A stretch of 64,000 bases of DNA from Affinundibacterium macrobrachii (GCF_014652415.1 NZ_BMYT01000001.1:124001-188000); one strand, 5' to 3'; positions 20,401-33,018 are shown, numbered from the stretch's first letter. Notes: a model not told the origin generated them from the letters alone. Translations and numbers: made by a program.

Positions 20401-20954
20401 TTGACGCGCAATATGCAGATTTGACCGAAGCAATTACCACATTGCAGGACGCAATTCACAAAATCGATATTGAAACACGTGATTTATTGCAAGATACTTT
20501 TAATCGCGTGAATCACCATTTTGCAGAGCTATTCCCAATTCTGTTTGGCGGTGGCCAAGCGAAATTGATTATGACTGGGGATGAAATTCTTGATTCCGGT
20601 GTGCAGGTAATGGCGCAACCACCTGGTAAGAAAAATGCGACTATTCACTTGTTGTCGGGTGGTGAAAAAGCATTGACGGCAACGGCACTGGTGTTCTCGA
20701 TGTTCCAGCTAAATCCTGCACCGTTTTGTTTACTCGATGAGGTTGATGCGCCGCTGGATGATTCAAATACAGAACGTTTCTGTAATATGGTGAAACGGAT
20801 GTCTAGCAATACACAATTTTTATTTATCTCCCACAATAAGATTGCAATGGAAATGGCGCAACAATTAATCGGCGTGACCATGCAAGAGCAGGGGGTTTCT
20901 CGAATCGTTGCGGTTGATATGGAATCTGCCGCAAGTTTAGTTGGTGAGGGTTGA
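17442..20954 (+). CDS. smc: Chromosome segregation protein SMC
   Basis: 1170 residues, the usual size. SMC forms the condensin core that organises and segregates the chromosome. N-terminal head: MRLTSIKLAGFKSF with Walker A GPNGCGKS (31-38). Long coiled coils rich in Glu/Gln (about 170-510 and 660-1010) flank a hinge (about 510-650, including PAGGCFITKEGHI). The C-terminal head has the signature LLSGGEKALTA (about 1068-1078) and Walker B FCLLDEVDAPLDD (about 1092-1104). The GTG start is fixed by homology and has no Shine-Dalgarno. The stop codon overlaps the upstream context of the next gene. smc-zipA-ligA is a conserved betaproteobacterial order; scpA/scpB are not in the window. Confidence 0.97.
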   Translation: MRLTSIKLAGFKSFVEPTHFQVPGQLVGVVGPNGCGKSNIIDAVRWVLGESKASELRGESMQDVIFNGSTHRKPAGRSSVELVFDNSLGKAAGQWSQYGEIAVKRTLTRDGTSTYYINGQPVRRRDIQDIFLGTGLGPRAYAIIGQGMISRIIESRPEELRVFLEEAAGVSRYKERRRETENRIHDTHENLVRVEDILRELNNNLEKLEAQAVVANKYHALQADQEEKQKLLWMLRKREAATEQKKYFAEIEKCQLDLEEQTAKLRHVELELEQMRQAHYAVGDKMHQAQGNLYQTNAEIGSLEAQIKFVIESRARLQSQINSLSAQRDQWQRQGQQFQDDLADAEMHVEELAMRSEQAQESVAQQNEKIPALEQSWRDAQLKATESRAKIMQMQQQIELESAHQRNASNILNTLAVRRERLNQEKQGLVVPDSSHLQNLSLQLEEKKQMLEEATFQLEEAQAGLPQLEEARRSAQEQVNQDTAHSAQLDAKLAALKSLQEKVESQGKVQPWLAKHELEKLPKLWQKVQIENGWQTALESILRERTSALEMSNLEWAKAFFSDAPPAKLALYSPQVLAPVTMVEGLKPLFNLLQLNDAGVRSVMQDWLHNVFVAPDAPTAFAERLKLPAGGCFITKEGHIISANSVRFYAADSEQDGVLARQQEIENISKQARAQHLLADEGKTRAVRAEAALSQATHSLQELRVRVAGLTQAVHGLQIEYMKLAEVQERFNQRSTQIASDLAEIAEQEQEQQTARAESEAKFEELDIALAEMQETHEDGQTAFLEKEQHLNDARARLRDLELAAQEASFAEKTHRVKMEELRRNIATALEQSSQLFANMQQGQLELESMDEQTAHAGLQTLLEKRSDQERVLADARHELDQLTQKLRHAEESKMQVERSLQPQRDRIVELQLKEQAARLNQEQYEEQLRNFEVDEAALEEKLHDDLKPSYLQGEVTRLTNAIAALGAVNLAALDELAQATERKTFLDAQYADLTEAITTLQDAIHKIDIETRDLLQDTFNRVNHHFAELFPILFGGGQAKLIMTGDEILDSGVQVMAQPPGKKNATIHLLSGGEKALTATALVFSMFQLNPAPFCLLDEVDAPLDDSNTERFCNMVKRMSSNTQFLFISHNKIAMEMAQQLIGVTMQEQGVSRIVAVDMESAASLVGEG

Positions 20955-20959
20955 GTAGT

Positions 20960-24155
<3,196 letters not shown>

Positions 24156-24263
24156 GATGATGACATATTCAGTAAGTCGAATAGACGGTGTGTAAAAACA
24201 ATCGTAAGAGAAAATCGCGCAAGAAAATAGCACAAAAAATAGAATAATGGTGGTGAGGGTTTT

Positions 24264-25148
24264 ATGAGAAAAATTAGAAAGGCAGTCTTTCCAGTCGCTG
24301 GTTTTGGTAGTCGATTTTTGCCAGCGACAAAGGCGCAGCCAAAAGAAATGCTATCAGTGGTAGATAAGCCCTTGATTCAGTATGCAGTGGAAGAAGCAGT
24401 TGAAGCTGGCATTACTGAAATGGTGTTTATTACTGGACGCAACAAGCGTGCAATCGAAGATCACTTCGACACAGCGTATGAACTGGAGCATGAATTAGAA
24501 GCTGCGGGTAAAGATGCTTTGTTGGATATTGTTCGTAGCGTGATCCCGAGTAACATCCATTGTATTTATATTCGCCAACCAGCAGCGCTCGGATTAGGTC
24601 ATGCGGTATTGTGTGCTCGTCCGGTAGTCGGTGAGGATCCTTTTGCTGTTTTGTTGGCAGACGATTTAATGGATGTGCGTCCAGGGCAACGTGGCGTCAC
24701 AGCACAGCTCGCCGCTTTATATTCACAAGAAGGTGGCAGTATCGTTGCGGTGCAAGAGGTAATGCGCGAGTTCACCAATCAATACGGGATTGTGAGTGGT
24801 GAAGCGTATAAGCCAAATCTAGAACGGATGTTAGGCATTGTCGAAAAACCGAAACCAGAGGAAGCACCATCGACGTTAGCGGTTGCTGGTCGCTATGTGT
24901 TAACCGCGAATATCTTTAATTATTTGGAAAAATTAGGTAAGGGATCGGGCGGAGAGATTCAATTAACAGATGGCATCGCAGCAATGTTGAAAGACGAAGC
25001 GGTCTTTGCATATCGATGCGATGCAAAGCGCTATGATTGCGGTTCAAAACTCGGTTACCTGAAGGCCAGTGTCGCACTGGGATTAAAACACCCAGATATG
25101 GGCGAAGAATTTGCTAAGTATCTGCAAGAGTTGAAACTCACCCCGTAA
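24264..25148 (+). CDS. galU: UTP--glucose-1-phosphate uridylyltransferase
   Basis: Makes UDP-glucose from UTP and glucose-1-phosphate, feeding envelope polysaccharides. 294 residues, the family length. The nucleotidyltransferase signature [22 protein letters not shown] (shown in parts: [12 protein letters not shown] with the catalytic Arg and Lys) lies at about 9-30. The sugar-binding LADDLM and [13 protein letters not shown] follow, and the C-terminal part includes [15 protein letters not shown]. The ATG has a GGTGAGGG-type ribosome-binding site. A separate 108-bp spacer from ligA suggests its own promoter, though none is obvious. Confidence 0.97.
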   Translation: MRKIRKAVFPVAGFGSRFLPATKAQPKEMLSVVDKPLIQYAVEEAVEAGITEMVFITGRNKRAIEDHFDTAYELEHELEAAGKDALLDIVRSVIPSNIHCIYIRQPAALGLGHAVLCARPVVGEDPFAVLLADDLMDVRPGQRGVTAQLAALYSQEGGSIVAVQEVMREFTNQYGIVSGEAYKPNLERMLGIVEKPKPEEAPSTLAVAGRYVLTANIFNYLEKLGKGSGGEIQLTDGIAAMLKDEAVFAYRCDAKRYDCGSKLGYLKASVALGLKHPDMGEEFAKYLQELKLTP

Positions 25149-25180
25149 ATTTCTTTCGTCAAAACAGGAGCTGTAAATCT

Positions 25181-25714
25181 ATGATTTATCCGATTTTGAA
25201 GATGGGCGATCCACGATTGCTGAAAGTTTCCGATCCTATCCAAGACTTCGATACGCCGGCTTTGCATCAATTGATCGCAGATATGTTTGAAACCATGCAG
25301 CATGCCAACGGAGCTGGCTTGGCAGCACCACAAATTGGCATCAATCTGCAATTGGTCATTTTTGGTTTTAAAAAAAACCTACGCTACCCAGATGCACCCA
25401 ATGTCCCAGAGACGGTGTTGATTAATCCCACTTTGACGCCCTTATCAACAGATACTGACGAGGCATGGGAGGGCTGTTTATCTGTGCCAGGTATGCGTGG
25501 ATTGGTGCCGCGCTGGAGTCGTTTGCGTTATGAAGGATTCGATCAGTTTGGAAATAAAATTGATCGTGAGGTAGATGGCTTCCACGCAAGAGTCGTGCAG
25601 CATGAAACCGATCATCTACACGGTATTCTCTATCCTATGCGGATCAAAGATTTGACCAAGTTTGGATATACTGAAGTATTGTTTCCTGAGTTAGATCCGA
25701 GCGATGATGATTAA
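25181..25714 (+). CDS. def: Peptide deformylase
   Basis: Removes the formyl group from the initiator methionine of nascent proteins; a metalloenzyme. 177 residues. The three family motifs are intact: [10 protein letters not shown] (about 44-53), EGCLS (97-101, Cys99 as metal ligand) and QHETDHLHG (His141 and His145 as ligands, Glu142 catalytic). The second motif followed by [10 protein letters not shown] is typical of proteobacterial type 1 enzymes. It is not next to fmt, its common partner; instead it lies 32 bp behind galU and is possibly co-transcribed. AGGAG is 12-16 bases before the ATG. Confidence 0.96.
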   Translation: MIYPILKMGDPRLLKVSDPIQDFDTPALHQLIADMFETMQHANGAGLAAPQIGINLQLVIFGFKKNLRYPDAPNVPETVLINPTLTPLSTDTDEAWEGCLSVPGMRGLVPRWSRLRYEGFDQFGNKIDREVDGFHARVVQHETDHLHGILYPMRIKDLTKFGYTEVLFPELDPSDDD

Positions 25715-25755
25715 TACTCGCAAATACATACATGTAAGATTTTGATTTCTTTGCT

Positions 25756-25789
25756 AAACAAAAAGCCGTCTTTTGACGGATTTTTGTTT
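25756..25789. terminator. Bidirectional terminator between def and moxR
   Basis: CCGTC (25766-25770) and GACGG (25775-25779) form a tight hairpin. The stem continues, after one G-A mismatch, with AAACAAAAA (25756-25764) pairing to TTTTTGTTT (25781-25789). The A run on one side and T run on the other allow termination from both convergent genes. Confidence 0.75.
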
Positions 25790-25848
25790 GATGTTGCTAA
25801 TGAGGCTGACATCGCTTTCGAGTTTGAACTTCATACCTGAGTTGAAAA

Positions 25849-26703
25849 TCATCGATGATTGCGAGACATCATCATTAGTCGCTCAAATAAATGTAGGTCT
25901 TGCTCGTTCTTTAAAAGTGCGCCATGCAGTGGTGGTGCCGGATTGCCGCTATCTTTTACTTTCAGTACTTCTGCAGGGATACCTTCTGCTAGCAGAAGCT
26001 TTAACCAATCAATTAATTCAGAGGTGGATGGTTTTTTCTTCAAACCATTTATTTCACGTAGTCGATAAAAAGCTTCTAATGCATTGACGAGTAACTCCTC
26101 CTTCAAATGTGGAAAGTGCACATTGACAATCTCTTGCATCGTCTGTTTGTCTGGGAATTTGATGTAGTGGAAAAAGCAGCGACGCAAAAAGGCATCGGGC
26201 AGTTCTTTTTCATTATTTGACGTGATGATCACAAGTGGACGATGTTTGGCTTTAATCATCTCTCGTGTTTCATACACATAAAACTCCATTCGATCTAATT
26301 CGCGTAATAGATCATTTGGAAATTCAATATCTGCTTTATCAATTTCATCAATTAATAATACGACTGGTTGATCTGCATGAAACGCCTGCCATAAGACACC
26401 TTTGACGATGTAATTGTGAATATCCTTCACACGTTCGTCACCGAGCTGCGAATCACGTAAGCGTGAAACCGCATCATATTCATACAATCCCTGTTGGGCT
26501 TTTGTAGTTGATTTGATGTGCCATTGTAAGAGCGGCATGCCAAGTGCGGCTGCAACTTCTTCTGCTAACATCGTTTTGCCGGTTCCTGGTTCACCTTTGA
26601 TTAACAACGGGCGTTGCAGTGTTAATGCGGCATTTACTGCGAGTTTTAAGTCATCTGTGGCGACATAGTTGTCCGCGCCATTGAAGCGTTTGTTCGTCAT
26701 CAT
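25849..26703 (-). CDS. MoxR-family AAA+ ATPase
   Basis: 284 residues of a single AAA+ module. Walker A GEPGTGKT (about 37-44), Walker B VVLLIDEIDKAD (about 113-124), sensor 1 VIITSNNEKELPDAFLRRC with arginine finger, then a helical lid. This is the MoxR/APE2220-type chaperone-like ATPase that usually works with a von Willebrand factor A protein encoded just downstream to mature a partner enzyme (established). Here the 3' neighbour is the convergent def gene, so no VWA partner is adjacent. Two ATGs in tandem begin the gene; no Shine-Dalgarno distinguishes them. The substrate is unknown. Confidence 0.87.
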   Translation of the reverse strand: MMTNKRFNGADNYVATDDLKLAVNAALTLQRPLLIKGEPGTGKTMLAEEVAAALGMPLLQWHIKSTTKAQQGLYEYDAVSRLRDSQLGDERVKDIHNYIVKGVLWQAFHADQPVVLLIDEIDKADIEFPNDLLRELDRMEFYVYETREMIKAKHRPLVIITSNNEKELPDAFLRRCFFHYIKFPDKQTMQEIVNVHFPHLKEELLVNALEAFYRLREINGLKKKPSTSELIDWLKLLLAEGIPAEVLKVKDSGNPAPPLHGALLKNEQDLHLFERLMMMSRNHR

Positions 26704-26940
26704 TATTAGTTTAAATTGGAAATGTCAGAGTCAAAGAATGTTGCAAGTTAGGTGAGTATAAACAAAATAATTTTATTATTGGCTTGATTCGCTGTTCTAG
26801 TAGAAAGCTTCGAACAGTATTTATTGCAGAATTGAATTCTCATGCAGGCTAATAAAAATGACCTTTGCAGTGAAAATGTGTCTGAAATGCACATGAAAAT
26901 TGCGCAAAATTAATGGTTATCAGCTAAAATGCTGACTTCG

Positions 26941-26959
26941 ATCAAATCGCTGTTTTGAT
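26941..26959. promoter_or_regulatory. Inverted repeat upstream of the cytochrome genes
   Basis: ATCAAA (26941-26946) and TTTGAT (26954-26959) form a dyad with a 7-bp spacer, ending 27 bases before the first cytochrome ATG. It does not match the FNR/Crp half-site orientation. A small imperfect dyad TCAGC/GCTGA (near 26920-26935) lies next to it. It could be an operator or chance in AT-rich DNA. Confidence 0.25.
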
Positions 26960-26986
26960 TTTCCTGATTATTTTCTCTCAGCTAAT

Positions 26987-27307
26987 ATGAAAAAATTATT
27001 TGCTCTACTCGCTTTGGCGAGCGTCGCACAGGTTGCTGTGTCGGCTGAAGTCGTTGGTAACGCGAAAGCCGCAGAAAACAAAGTGGCGATGTGTATTGGT
27101 TGCCATGCAATCCCTGGTTATAAAGCGACCTTCCCAGAAGTTTACCAAGTTCCAATGATTGGTGGACAGTCTGCTAAATACATTGAAAATGCATTGAAAG
27201 CATATCGTAAAGGTGATCGTAAGCATCCATCTATGCGCGGTATCGCTGGAAGCTTGAGTGATCAAGACATTGCAGATTTGGCTGCCTACTACGCACAACA
27301 GAAATAA
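26987..27307 (+). CDS. Small class I c-type cytochrome
   Basis: 106 residues. Signal peptide about 1-20 (MKKLFALLALASVAQVAVSA), one covalent haem site CIGCH (36-40), and a class I cytochrome c fold ending SDQDIADLAAYYAQQK. A methionine in the HPSMRG segment is the likely axial ligand. The protein resembles the periplasmic cytochrome c553/c4-type electron carriers that feed terminal oxidases. It is paired with a second small cytochrome 13 bp downstream. No oxidase genes are near, so the electron partners are unknown. Confidence 0.88.
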   Translation: MKKLFALLALASVAQVAVSAEVVGNAKAAENKVAMCIGCHAIPGYKATFPEVYQVPMIGGQSAKYIENALKAYRKGDRKHPSMRGIAGSLSDQDIADLAAYYAQQK

Positions 27308-27320
27308 GTTGAGGATAATG

Positions 27321-27665
27321 ATGAAAAAAATCGTTTTAGCAGTTTTGGCATCAACATTGTCTGTTGCGGCATTTGCTGGTGGAAATATCGAGGCTGGAAA
27401 AGTAGCCGCAGCAAAATTTAATTGTGCTTCATGCCATGGTGCAAACTACAGTGAACCAATTGACCCTAGTTACCCAAAATTAGCTGGTCAACATAAAGAT
27501 TACTTGGTTCAAGCATTGAAATCTTATCAGCGCGGTGCTGTTGGTACTTCCGGCCGTAGCAATGCGATTATGGAAGCGCAAGCAAAGGCCTTGAGTAATG
27601 CGGATATTGAGAATATTTCTGCGTATTTGGCTAGCTTAAAAGGTAGTTTGGTATTGAAAAAATAA
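27321..27665 (+). CDS. Small class I c-type cytochrome, second of a pair
   Basis: 114 residues from the ATG at 27321; the adjacent ATG at 27318 would add one Met. The choice rests on a GAGGA ribosome-binding site 5 bases upstream. Signal peptide about 1-19 (MKKIVLAVLASTLSVAAFA), one haem motif CASCH (35-39), KLAGQHKDYL and the C-terminal SNADIENISAYLASLKG typical of cytochrome c553-like proteins. It is related to, but clearly diverged from, the preceding cytochrome. Likely co-transcribed with it and ended by the terminator at 27735. Confidence 0.88.
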   Translation: MKKIVLAVLASTLSVAAFAGGNIEAGKVAAAKFNCASCHGANYSEPIDPSYPKLAGQHKDYLVQALKSYQRGAVGTSGRSNAIMEAQAKALSNADIENISAYLASLKGSLVLKK

Positions 27666-27734
27666 TCACCGTATCTTTTGGTGGAATTAGCTGACTAGAA
27701 TTGGCTCGATTTAAATACCGTTTTCTTCAGCTAT

Positions 27735-27766
27735 AAAAAAACCTCACTTTTTAGTGAGGTTTTTTT
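27735..27766. terminator. Bidirectional terminator between cytochrome gene and htpG
   Basis: Seven As and CCTCAC (27735-27747) pair with GTGAGG and seven Ts (27754-27766) around a 6-nt loop: a 13-bp perfect stem usable from both convergent transcripts. Confidence 0.9.
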
Positions 27767-27790
27767 ACGACAAAACGAGTGTTTGATAGA

Positions 27791-29701
27791 TTATTTTACG
27801 CTCAACAACATCTCATTCAAACGTTTAACAAAAGCACTTGGGTCTTCAAGTGTTCCGCCTTCAGCCAAGGCCGCTTGATCAAATAAGATGTGTGACCAGT
27901 CGTTGAATTTGGCTTCTTCGTACTTCAAACGTTGCACCAAAGGGTGATCTGGATTGACTTCCAAGATCGGTTTGGATTCTGGTGCAGCTTGGCCAGCGGC
28001 TTTCAACATTCTGACCAGGTTACCTGATAATTCATTTTCATCGGCAACTAAACAAGCGGGTGAATCCGTCAAGCGGAAAGTGATGCGAACGTCTTTGGCT
28101 TTATCTGCCAAGGCAGCCTTCATTTTTTCGACTAGATCTTTGAACTGGGTTTCAGTTTCCTCATGCTGCTTTTTCTCAGCTTCGTCTTCCAATTTACCTA
28201 AATCCAAATCACCTTTGGCGACGGATACCAAATCTTTGCCTTCGAATGCAGTCAAGAAAGACAACATCCATTCATCAACGCGATCTGTCAGCAACAAGAC
28301 TTCGACGCCTTTTTTGCGGAAGATTTCTAGGTGTGGGCTGTTCTTTGCTGCTGCGTAGGTGTCGGCTGTGACGTAGTAGATCTTGTCTTGGCCTTCTTTA
28401 GCGCGCGCGATGTATTCAGAAAGTGAAACGTTTTGGATGTCGCTATCATTGTGCGTAGAGGCAAAACGGAGTAGGGCGGCAATGCGATCTTTATTTGCTG
28501 CATCTTCACCTATACCTTCTTTCAACACTTGACCAAACTCTTTCCAGAAGCTCGCAAATTTTTCTTTTTTGCTTTCTGCTTCATCGCCCTCAGCATTCGC
28601 CAAGTCTTCCAACATGCCTAACACACGTTTAGTCGAACCTTCTCGAATCGCTTTGATGTCGCGCGATTCTTGCAAAATCTCACGAGACACATTCAAAGGT
28701 AAATCGTTGGAATCAATAATGCCTTTGACGAAGCGCAAATAGACTGGCATCAATTGCTCGGCATCGTCCATGATGAAGACGCGTTTAACGTAGAGCTTGA
28801 TACCACCACGTTTATTGCGATCCCACATATCAAATGGTGCGCGGCTTGGAATGTACAGTAATTGCGTGTATTCGCTACGACCCTCGACGCGATTGTGGGT
28901 GTGAGTCAGCGGAGCGCTGTAATCGTGTGAAATGTGTTTGTAGAATTCAGTATATTGCTCAGGTGTGATGTCAGACTTGCTGCGTGCCCACAAAGCACTT
29001 GCTTGATTGACTGTTTCTAACTCATCTTTCAGAACCTGTTCTTTTTTCTCATCATCCCATTCTTCTTTCTGCATCAAAATCGGCAAGGAGATGTGATCTG
29101 AATAAGTACGAATAATCGATTTCAATTTCCATGAAGACAGGAATTCATCTTCACCTTCACGCAAATGTAAAGTAATAGCAGTGCCGCGATCTTCTTTGGT
29201 GATTTGTTCGACACTGAAATCGCCTGCGCCTGCAGATTCCCAGCGAACACCTTCGCTCGCAGCAGTGCCAGCGCGACGGGATTCGACTGTCATCTTATCG
29301 GCAACAATAAAGCCAGAGTAGAAACCAACACCAAATTGACCAATCATGGCCGCATCTTTTTGTTGGTCGCCGGAGAGTTTGGCAAAGAATTCTTTGGTGC
29401 CAGACTTCGCAATCGTGCCTAAATGATTAATCGCGTCGTCACGCGTCATGCCTATGCCATTGTCGGCAATCGTGATGGTGCGCGCTGCTTTATCGAAGCT
29501 GACTTTGATTTTGAGTTCTGAATCATTCTCAAACAGGCTGGCATTATTAATTGCTTCAAAGCGAAGCTTATCTGCCGCATCCGAAGCATTGGAGATTAAC
29601 TCTCGCAAAAAGATTTCTTTGTTTGAATACAAAGAATGGATCATCAATTGCAATAACTGTGAAACTTCAGCTTGAAATCCTAGGGTTTGTTTTTCTGACA
29701 T
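27791..29701 (-). CDS. htpG: Chaperone HtpG (bacterial Hsp90)
   Basis: 636 residues, full length. Hsp90 is an ATP-dependent dimeric chaperone for stressed or native-like clients. The N-terminal GHKL ATPase domain has [20 protein letters not shown] and [11 protein letters not shown]. The middle domain carries LYVKRVFI and [19 protein letters not shown]. The C-terminal dimerisation domain ends FVKRLNEML. The gene is preceded by a sigma-32-like promoter (29776-29803), consistent with heat-shock control. Confidence 0.98.
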   Translation of the reverse strand: MSEKQTLGFQAEVSQLLQLMIHSLYSNKEIFLRELISNASDAADKLRFEAINNASLFENDSELKIKVSFDKAARTITIADNGIGMTRDDAINHLGTIAKSGTKEFFAKLSGDQQKDAAMIGQFGVGFYSGFIVADKMTVESRRAGTAASEGVRWESAGAGDFSVEQITKEDRGTAITLHLREGEDEFLSSWKLKSIIRTYSDHISLPILMQKEEWDDEKKEQVLKDELETVNQASALWARSKSDITPEQYTEFYKHISHDYSAPLTHTHNRVEGRSEYTQLLYIPSRAPFDMWDRNKRGGIKLYVKRVFIMDDAEQLMPVYLRFVKGIIDSNDLPLNVSREILQESRDIKAIREGSTKRVLGMLEDLANAEGDEAESKKEKFASFWKEFGQVLKEGIGEDAANKDRIAALLRFASTHNDSDIQNVSLSEYIARAKEGQDKIYYVTADTYAAAKNSPHLEIFRKKGVEVLLLTDRVDEWMLSFLTAFEGKDLVSVAKGDLDLGKLEDEAEKKQHEETETQFKDLVEKMKAALADKAKDVRITFRLTDSPACLVADENELSGNLVRMLKAAGQAAPESKPILEVNPDHPLVQRLKYEEAKFNDWSHILFDQAALAEGGTLEDPSAFVKRLNEMLLSVK

Positions 29702-29775
29702 GCTTTCCTCGATGTTGAAGTATAAATAGTTAATTTACTAAATAAATTTGGCGAAAATAACGCGAGTGAAGGTAC

Positions 29776-29803
29776 AGGTAGGGTGAATGCTGCAAATTTC
29801 AAG
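29776..29803 (-). promoter_or_regulatory. Candidate sigma-32 heat-shock promoter of htpG
   Basis: On the minus strand, CTTGAAA (29803-29797) is a perfect -35 for RpoH. A 13-bp spacer follows, then CCCTACCT (29783-29776), which approximates the CCCCATnT -10. The predicted transcript would have a leader of about 65 nt before the htpG ATG. htpG is a classical RpoH regulon member (established); this assignment is prediction. Confidence 0.6.
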
Positions 29804-30005
29804 AGGAATTTCTCGTTTATTTCGCAATTAAGCTGAGTTTTGATGTGATTATGTCAGTGTATTGGCGTGAATATTGTGGCGGAATTGCTCTGTCGAGCTG
29901 AATATGGCATGCGACTTTCTGTCATCATTTGGTAGTAAGTCTTTGAAATAATGACGAAAATATCTGCATTGTTTGTAATCAAGGCGTAAGTTTTGCATTG
30001 CAGCA

Positions 30006-30014
30006 TGCTATAAT
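30006..30014 (+). promoter_or_regulatory. Extended -10 promoter of typA
   Basis: TGCTATAAT contains a perfect TATAAT (30009-30014) with the TGn extension. No good -35 at 16-18 bp. The start would lie near 30021, about 30 nt before the typA ATG. Confidence 0.55.
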
Positions 30015-30051
30015 CGTGGGTTATCCGAATTACCTCTAATTAAACACAATC

Positions 30052-31887
30052 ATGACCGACAATATTCGCGCTATTCGCAACATCGCCATTATCGCTCACG
30101 TTGACCACGGCAAAACAACGCTGGTGGATCAATTGCTGCGTCAATCTGGCACTTTCCGTGATAATCAACAAGTTGATAATCGCGTTATGGACTCCAACGA
30201 TATTGAGAAAGAGCGCGGTATTACGATTCTTTCCAAAAATTGTGCAGTTGAATACAAAGGCACACATATCAACATCGTTGACACCCCAGGCCATGCTGAC
30301 TTCGGCGGTGAAGTTGAACGTGTATTGTCCATGGTTGACAGTGTTTTGTTGCTGGTGGATGCGCAAGAAGGTCCAATGCCGCAAACCCGTTTCGTTACGC
30401 GTAAAGCTTTGGCATTGGGTTTGAAGCCTATCGTGGTTGTGAACAAGATTGACCGTGAAAATGCGGATCCGCAAAAAGCAGTGAATGCGACATTTGAGTT
30501 GTTCGACAAACTCGGCGCAACAGATGAGCAATTAGATTTCCCTATCGTTTACGCTTCTGGTTTCAAAGGCTACGCTGGCCTCGAAGACACGGTGCGTGAC
30601 GGCAACATGGAACCTTTGTTTGATGCGATTTTGAAACACGTTCCAGCGCGTGAAGATGATCCAAATGGTCCATTGCAATTGCAAATCACTTCCTTGGAAT
30701 ACTCTTCTTACGTTGGTAAAATTGGCGTTGGTCGTATCTTGCGTGGTCGCGTTCGTGGTGGCCAAGATGTCGTATGGATGAATGGCCCAGAAGACAAACC
30801 AACTAAAGCGCGTATCAATCAAGTTTTGACATTCAAAGGTTTGGATCGCGTTCAAGTTGACGAAGCTTTGGCTGGCGATATCGTGTTGATCAATGGTATT
30901 GAAGAAATCAGTATCGGCTCCACCATTTGCGCACCGGATACACCGGAAGGCTTGCCAATGTTGAAGATTGACGAACCAACATTGACAATGAACTTCATGG
31001 TTAATAGCTCTCCACTGGCTGGTCGCGAAGGTAAGTTCGTCACGACGCGTCAAATCCGTGATCGTTTAGAGCGTGAATTGAAATCCAATATGGCTTTGCG
31101 TGTAGTGCAAGCTGAAGGTGATGATTCTACTTACGAAGTTTCTGGTCGCGGCGAATTGCATTTGACGATTTTGATCGAAAACATGCGTCGTGAAGGTTTC
31201 GAATTAGCAGTTTCCCGTCCACGCGTAGTTTTCAAAATGATCGATGGCGTGCGCCATGAGCCGTATGAAAATTTGACCGTTGACGTGGAAGAGACTAATC
31301 AAGGTGGCGTGATGGAAGAACTTGGTCGTCGTCGCGGTGATTTGCAAAACATGGAACCGGACGGCAAAGGTCGTGTACGTTTGGAATATCGTATTCCTGC
31401 GCGTGGCCTGATCGGTTTCCAAGGCGAATTCATGACCTTGACACGCGGTACAGGTTTGATGAGTCACGTGTTTGATGAGTACGCACCAGTTGATAACTCC
31501 AAAGGTGAGTTGGCTGGTCGCCGTAACGGTGTCTTGATTTCTCAAGATGACGGCGCTGCTGTTGCTTATGCAATTTGGAAATTACAAGACCGCGGTCGTA
31601 TGTTCGTCGTGCATAACGATCCAGTTTACGAAGGTATGATTATCGGTATCCACTCACGCGATAACGACTTGGTTGTTAACCCGATCAAAGGTAAGCAATT
31701 AACCAACGTTCGTTCTTCTGGTACTGATGAAGCAGTACGTTTGGTACCACCAATTCAAATGAGTTTGGAATATGCGGTTGAATTCATTGAAGATGATGAA
31801 TTGGTCGAAGTAACTCCGAAGAGCATCCGTTTGCGTAAGCGTTTCTTGAAAGAACACGAGCGTAAGAAGGCATCTCGCGAGGCGTAA
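30052..31887 (+). CDS. typA: Ribosome-associated translational GTPase TypA/BipA
   Basis: 611 residues. A translational GTPase that binds 70S ribosomes and helps large-subunit assembly and stress or cold adaptation. G1 AHVDHGKTT (about 15-23), G2 region with KERGITI, G3 [10 protein letters not shown]4 [12 protein letters not shown]-like domains II, III and V follow. The C-terminal domain that defines the family contains [19 protein letters not shown] (about 543-561). Codon use is visibly more biased and GC-richer than in neighbours, in line with high expression. Confidence 0.97.
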   Translation: MTDNIRAIRNIAIIAHVDHGKTTLVDQLLRQSGTFRDNQQVDNRVMDSNDIEKERGITILSKNCAVEYKGTHINIVDTPGHADFGGEVERVLSMVDSVLLLVDAQEGPMPQTRFVTRKALALGLKPIVVVNKIDRENADPQKAVNATFELFDKLGATDEQLDFPIVYASGFKGYAGLEDTVRDGNMEPLFDAILKHVPAREDDPNGPLQLQITSLEYSSYVGKIGVGRILRGRVRGGQDVVWMNGPEDKPTKARINQVLTFKGLDRVQVDEALAGDIVLINGIEEISIGSTICAPDTPEGLPMLKIDEPTLTMNFMVNSSPLAGREGKFVTTRQIRDRLERELKSNMALRVVQAEGDDSTYEVSGRGELHLTILIENMRREGFELAVSRPRVVFKMIDGVRHEPYENLTVDVEETNQGGVMEELGRRRGDLQNMEPDGKGRVRLEYRIPARGLIGFQGEFMTLTRGTGLMSHVFDEYAPVDNSKGELAGRRNGVLISQDDGAAVAYAIWKLQDRGRMFVVHNDPVYEGMIIGIHSRDNDLVVNPIKGKQLTNVRSSGTDEAVRLVPPIQMSLEYAVEFIEDDELVEVTPKSIRLRKRFLKEHERKKASREA

Positions 31888-31976
31888 TATGCGTTTGAGG
31901 ATAAGTTCCTCATTCATATTGTCGCTTGTCGTAAGTCAGTGAAAATTTTATTTGATTTACGTAAGGTAATAAGAAG

Positions 31977-32004
31977 CCCGCTTGATTCTTTGTCAAGCGG
32001 GTTT
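31977..32004 (+). terminator. Probable terminator after typA
   Basis: CCCGCTTGA (31977-31985) pairs with TCAAGCGGG (31993-32001) around a 7-nt loop, followed by TTTCTGCTTTC. The T tract is short. It lies 90 bases after typA and just before the transporter gene. Confidence 0.65.
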
Positions 32005-32029
32005 CTGCTTTCTATTTTGGAGTATTTGC

Positions 32030-32929
32030 ATGCGCCAACCTAGCCACAAGACAGCTTTGCTTTTGATGATCATTGCACCGACGATGTGGAGCACTGCCGG
32101 TGTCTTGTCACGTCAATTAGAGTCGGCACGTGGATTTGAAGTGAGTTTTTGGCGCAGTTTTTTCGCAGCGATTTTTGTATTCGCCGTGTTGGCTTGGCAG
32201 CATAAATCACAGCTCGGGAAAAAGTTAGTTAACCTCGGTGCTTATGGACTGGCATCAGGTTTTATGTGGGCAGCGATGTTCACTTGTTTCATGCTGGCAT
32301 TGACGATGACGACCGTAGCAAATGCTTTGATTGTCGAAAGTTTCGCGCCTTTGCTGACGGCGATTTTTGCGTGGATTTTTTTGGCTGAAAAAATTCCAAA
32401 CCGGACATGGCTAGCAATTTTGGTTGCATTCGCTGGCATGCTGTGGATGTTTGTCGATGGCTTTTCCAAACTCGATGGTCGTGGCTTGATCGGTGTGGTG
32501 CTGGCTCTGTGTGTACCCTTTGCCGTTGCTGCGAATGTGATTATTTTAAAAAAAGGCGGGCAGCAAGTCGACTTGATTCCGGCGGTGCTTGTCGGTGGTG
32601 TGATTTCTGCCTTATTGATGCTGCCATTTGCTTGGCCATTTTCGGCGTCAAATCATGATATTTTGATCTTGGCGACCTTGGGCGTATTTCAACTTGGCTT
32701 ACCTTGTATGATTATGGTACATGCAGCGAAAGGCTTGAGCGCACCAGAGATTTCTTTGCTGTCTTTGTTGGAAGTCGTGTTGGGGCCATTTTGGGTTTGG
32801 TTGGCGATTGGTGAAGAACCTGCGAAAGCAACGCTACTCGGTGGCAGTATCGTCCTTGGCGCTTTGATCTTTAATGAGGTGATGGCGTTCCGTGAGGATA
32901 AGTTGAGAAATCAAACTTCTTCGCTTTAG
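32030..32929 (+). CDS. EamA/DMT-family inner-membrane transporter
   Basis: 299 residues from the ATG at 32030, chosen for TGGAG (32018-32022) 7 bases upstream. The frame is open to 31982, but that part overlaps the typA terminator stem. About ten hydrophobic membrane segments in two EamA repeats (residues about 10-135 and 145-280; for example LLMIIAPTMWSTAGVLSRQ and GLIGVVLALCVPFAVAANVI). Drug/metabolite transporters of this type export amino acids, nucleosides or other small metabolites (family knowledge). The substrate cannot be deduced. Confidence 0.87.
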   Translation: MRQPSHKTALLLMIIAPTMWSTAGVLSRQLESARGFEVSFWRSFFAAIFVFAVLAWQHKSQLGKKLVNLGAYGLASGFMWAAMFTCFMLALTMTTVANALIVESFAPLLTAIFAWIFLAEKIPNRTWLAILVAFAGMLWMFVDGFSKLDGRGLIGVVLALCVPFAVAANVIILKKGGQQVDLIPAVLVGGVISALLMLPFAWPFSASNHDILILATLGVFQLGLPCMIMVHAAKGLSAPEISLLSLLEVVLGPFWVWLAIGEEPAKATLLGGSIVLGALIFNEVMAFREDKLRNQTSSL

Positions 32930-32973
32930 TGCGCTTGAGTTTGCCCGATCTCAAAAATTTTTATTAATCTTTT

Positions 32974-33005
32974 GCGACTGCTTGATGTGGAAAGTCGCTG
33001 TTTTT
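32974..33005 (+). terminator. Weak candidate terminator before trhP
   Basis: GCGACT (32974-32979) pairs with AGTCGC (32993-32998) around a 13-nt loop, followed by TGTTTTT. A short stem; it could also be part of the next gene's leader. Confidence 0.35.
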
Positions 33006-33018
33006 AAATGGTGTTGTT

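Larger units (their letters stand above)
29702..30051. other. Divergent htpG/typA control region
   Basis: 350 bp without a gene. The htpG side holds a candidate heat-shock promoter (29776-29803, minus strand). The typA side holds an extended -10 TGCTATAAT (30006-30014, plus strand). The roughly 190 bases between them show no further recognised element. Confidence 0.5.

Noticed and set aside
30040..31053. Long minus-strand open frames opposite typA (about 163 and 173 codons)
   Set aside because: typA is a highly biased, conserved gene; such antisense frames arise from its codon usage and have no recognisable protein features.
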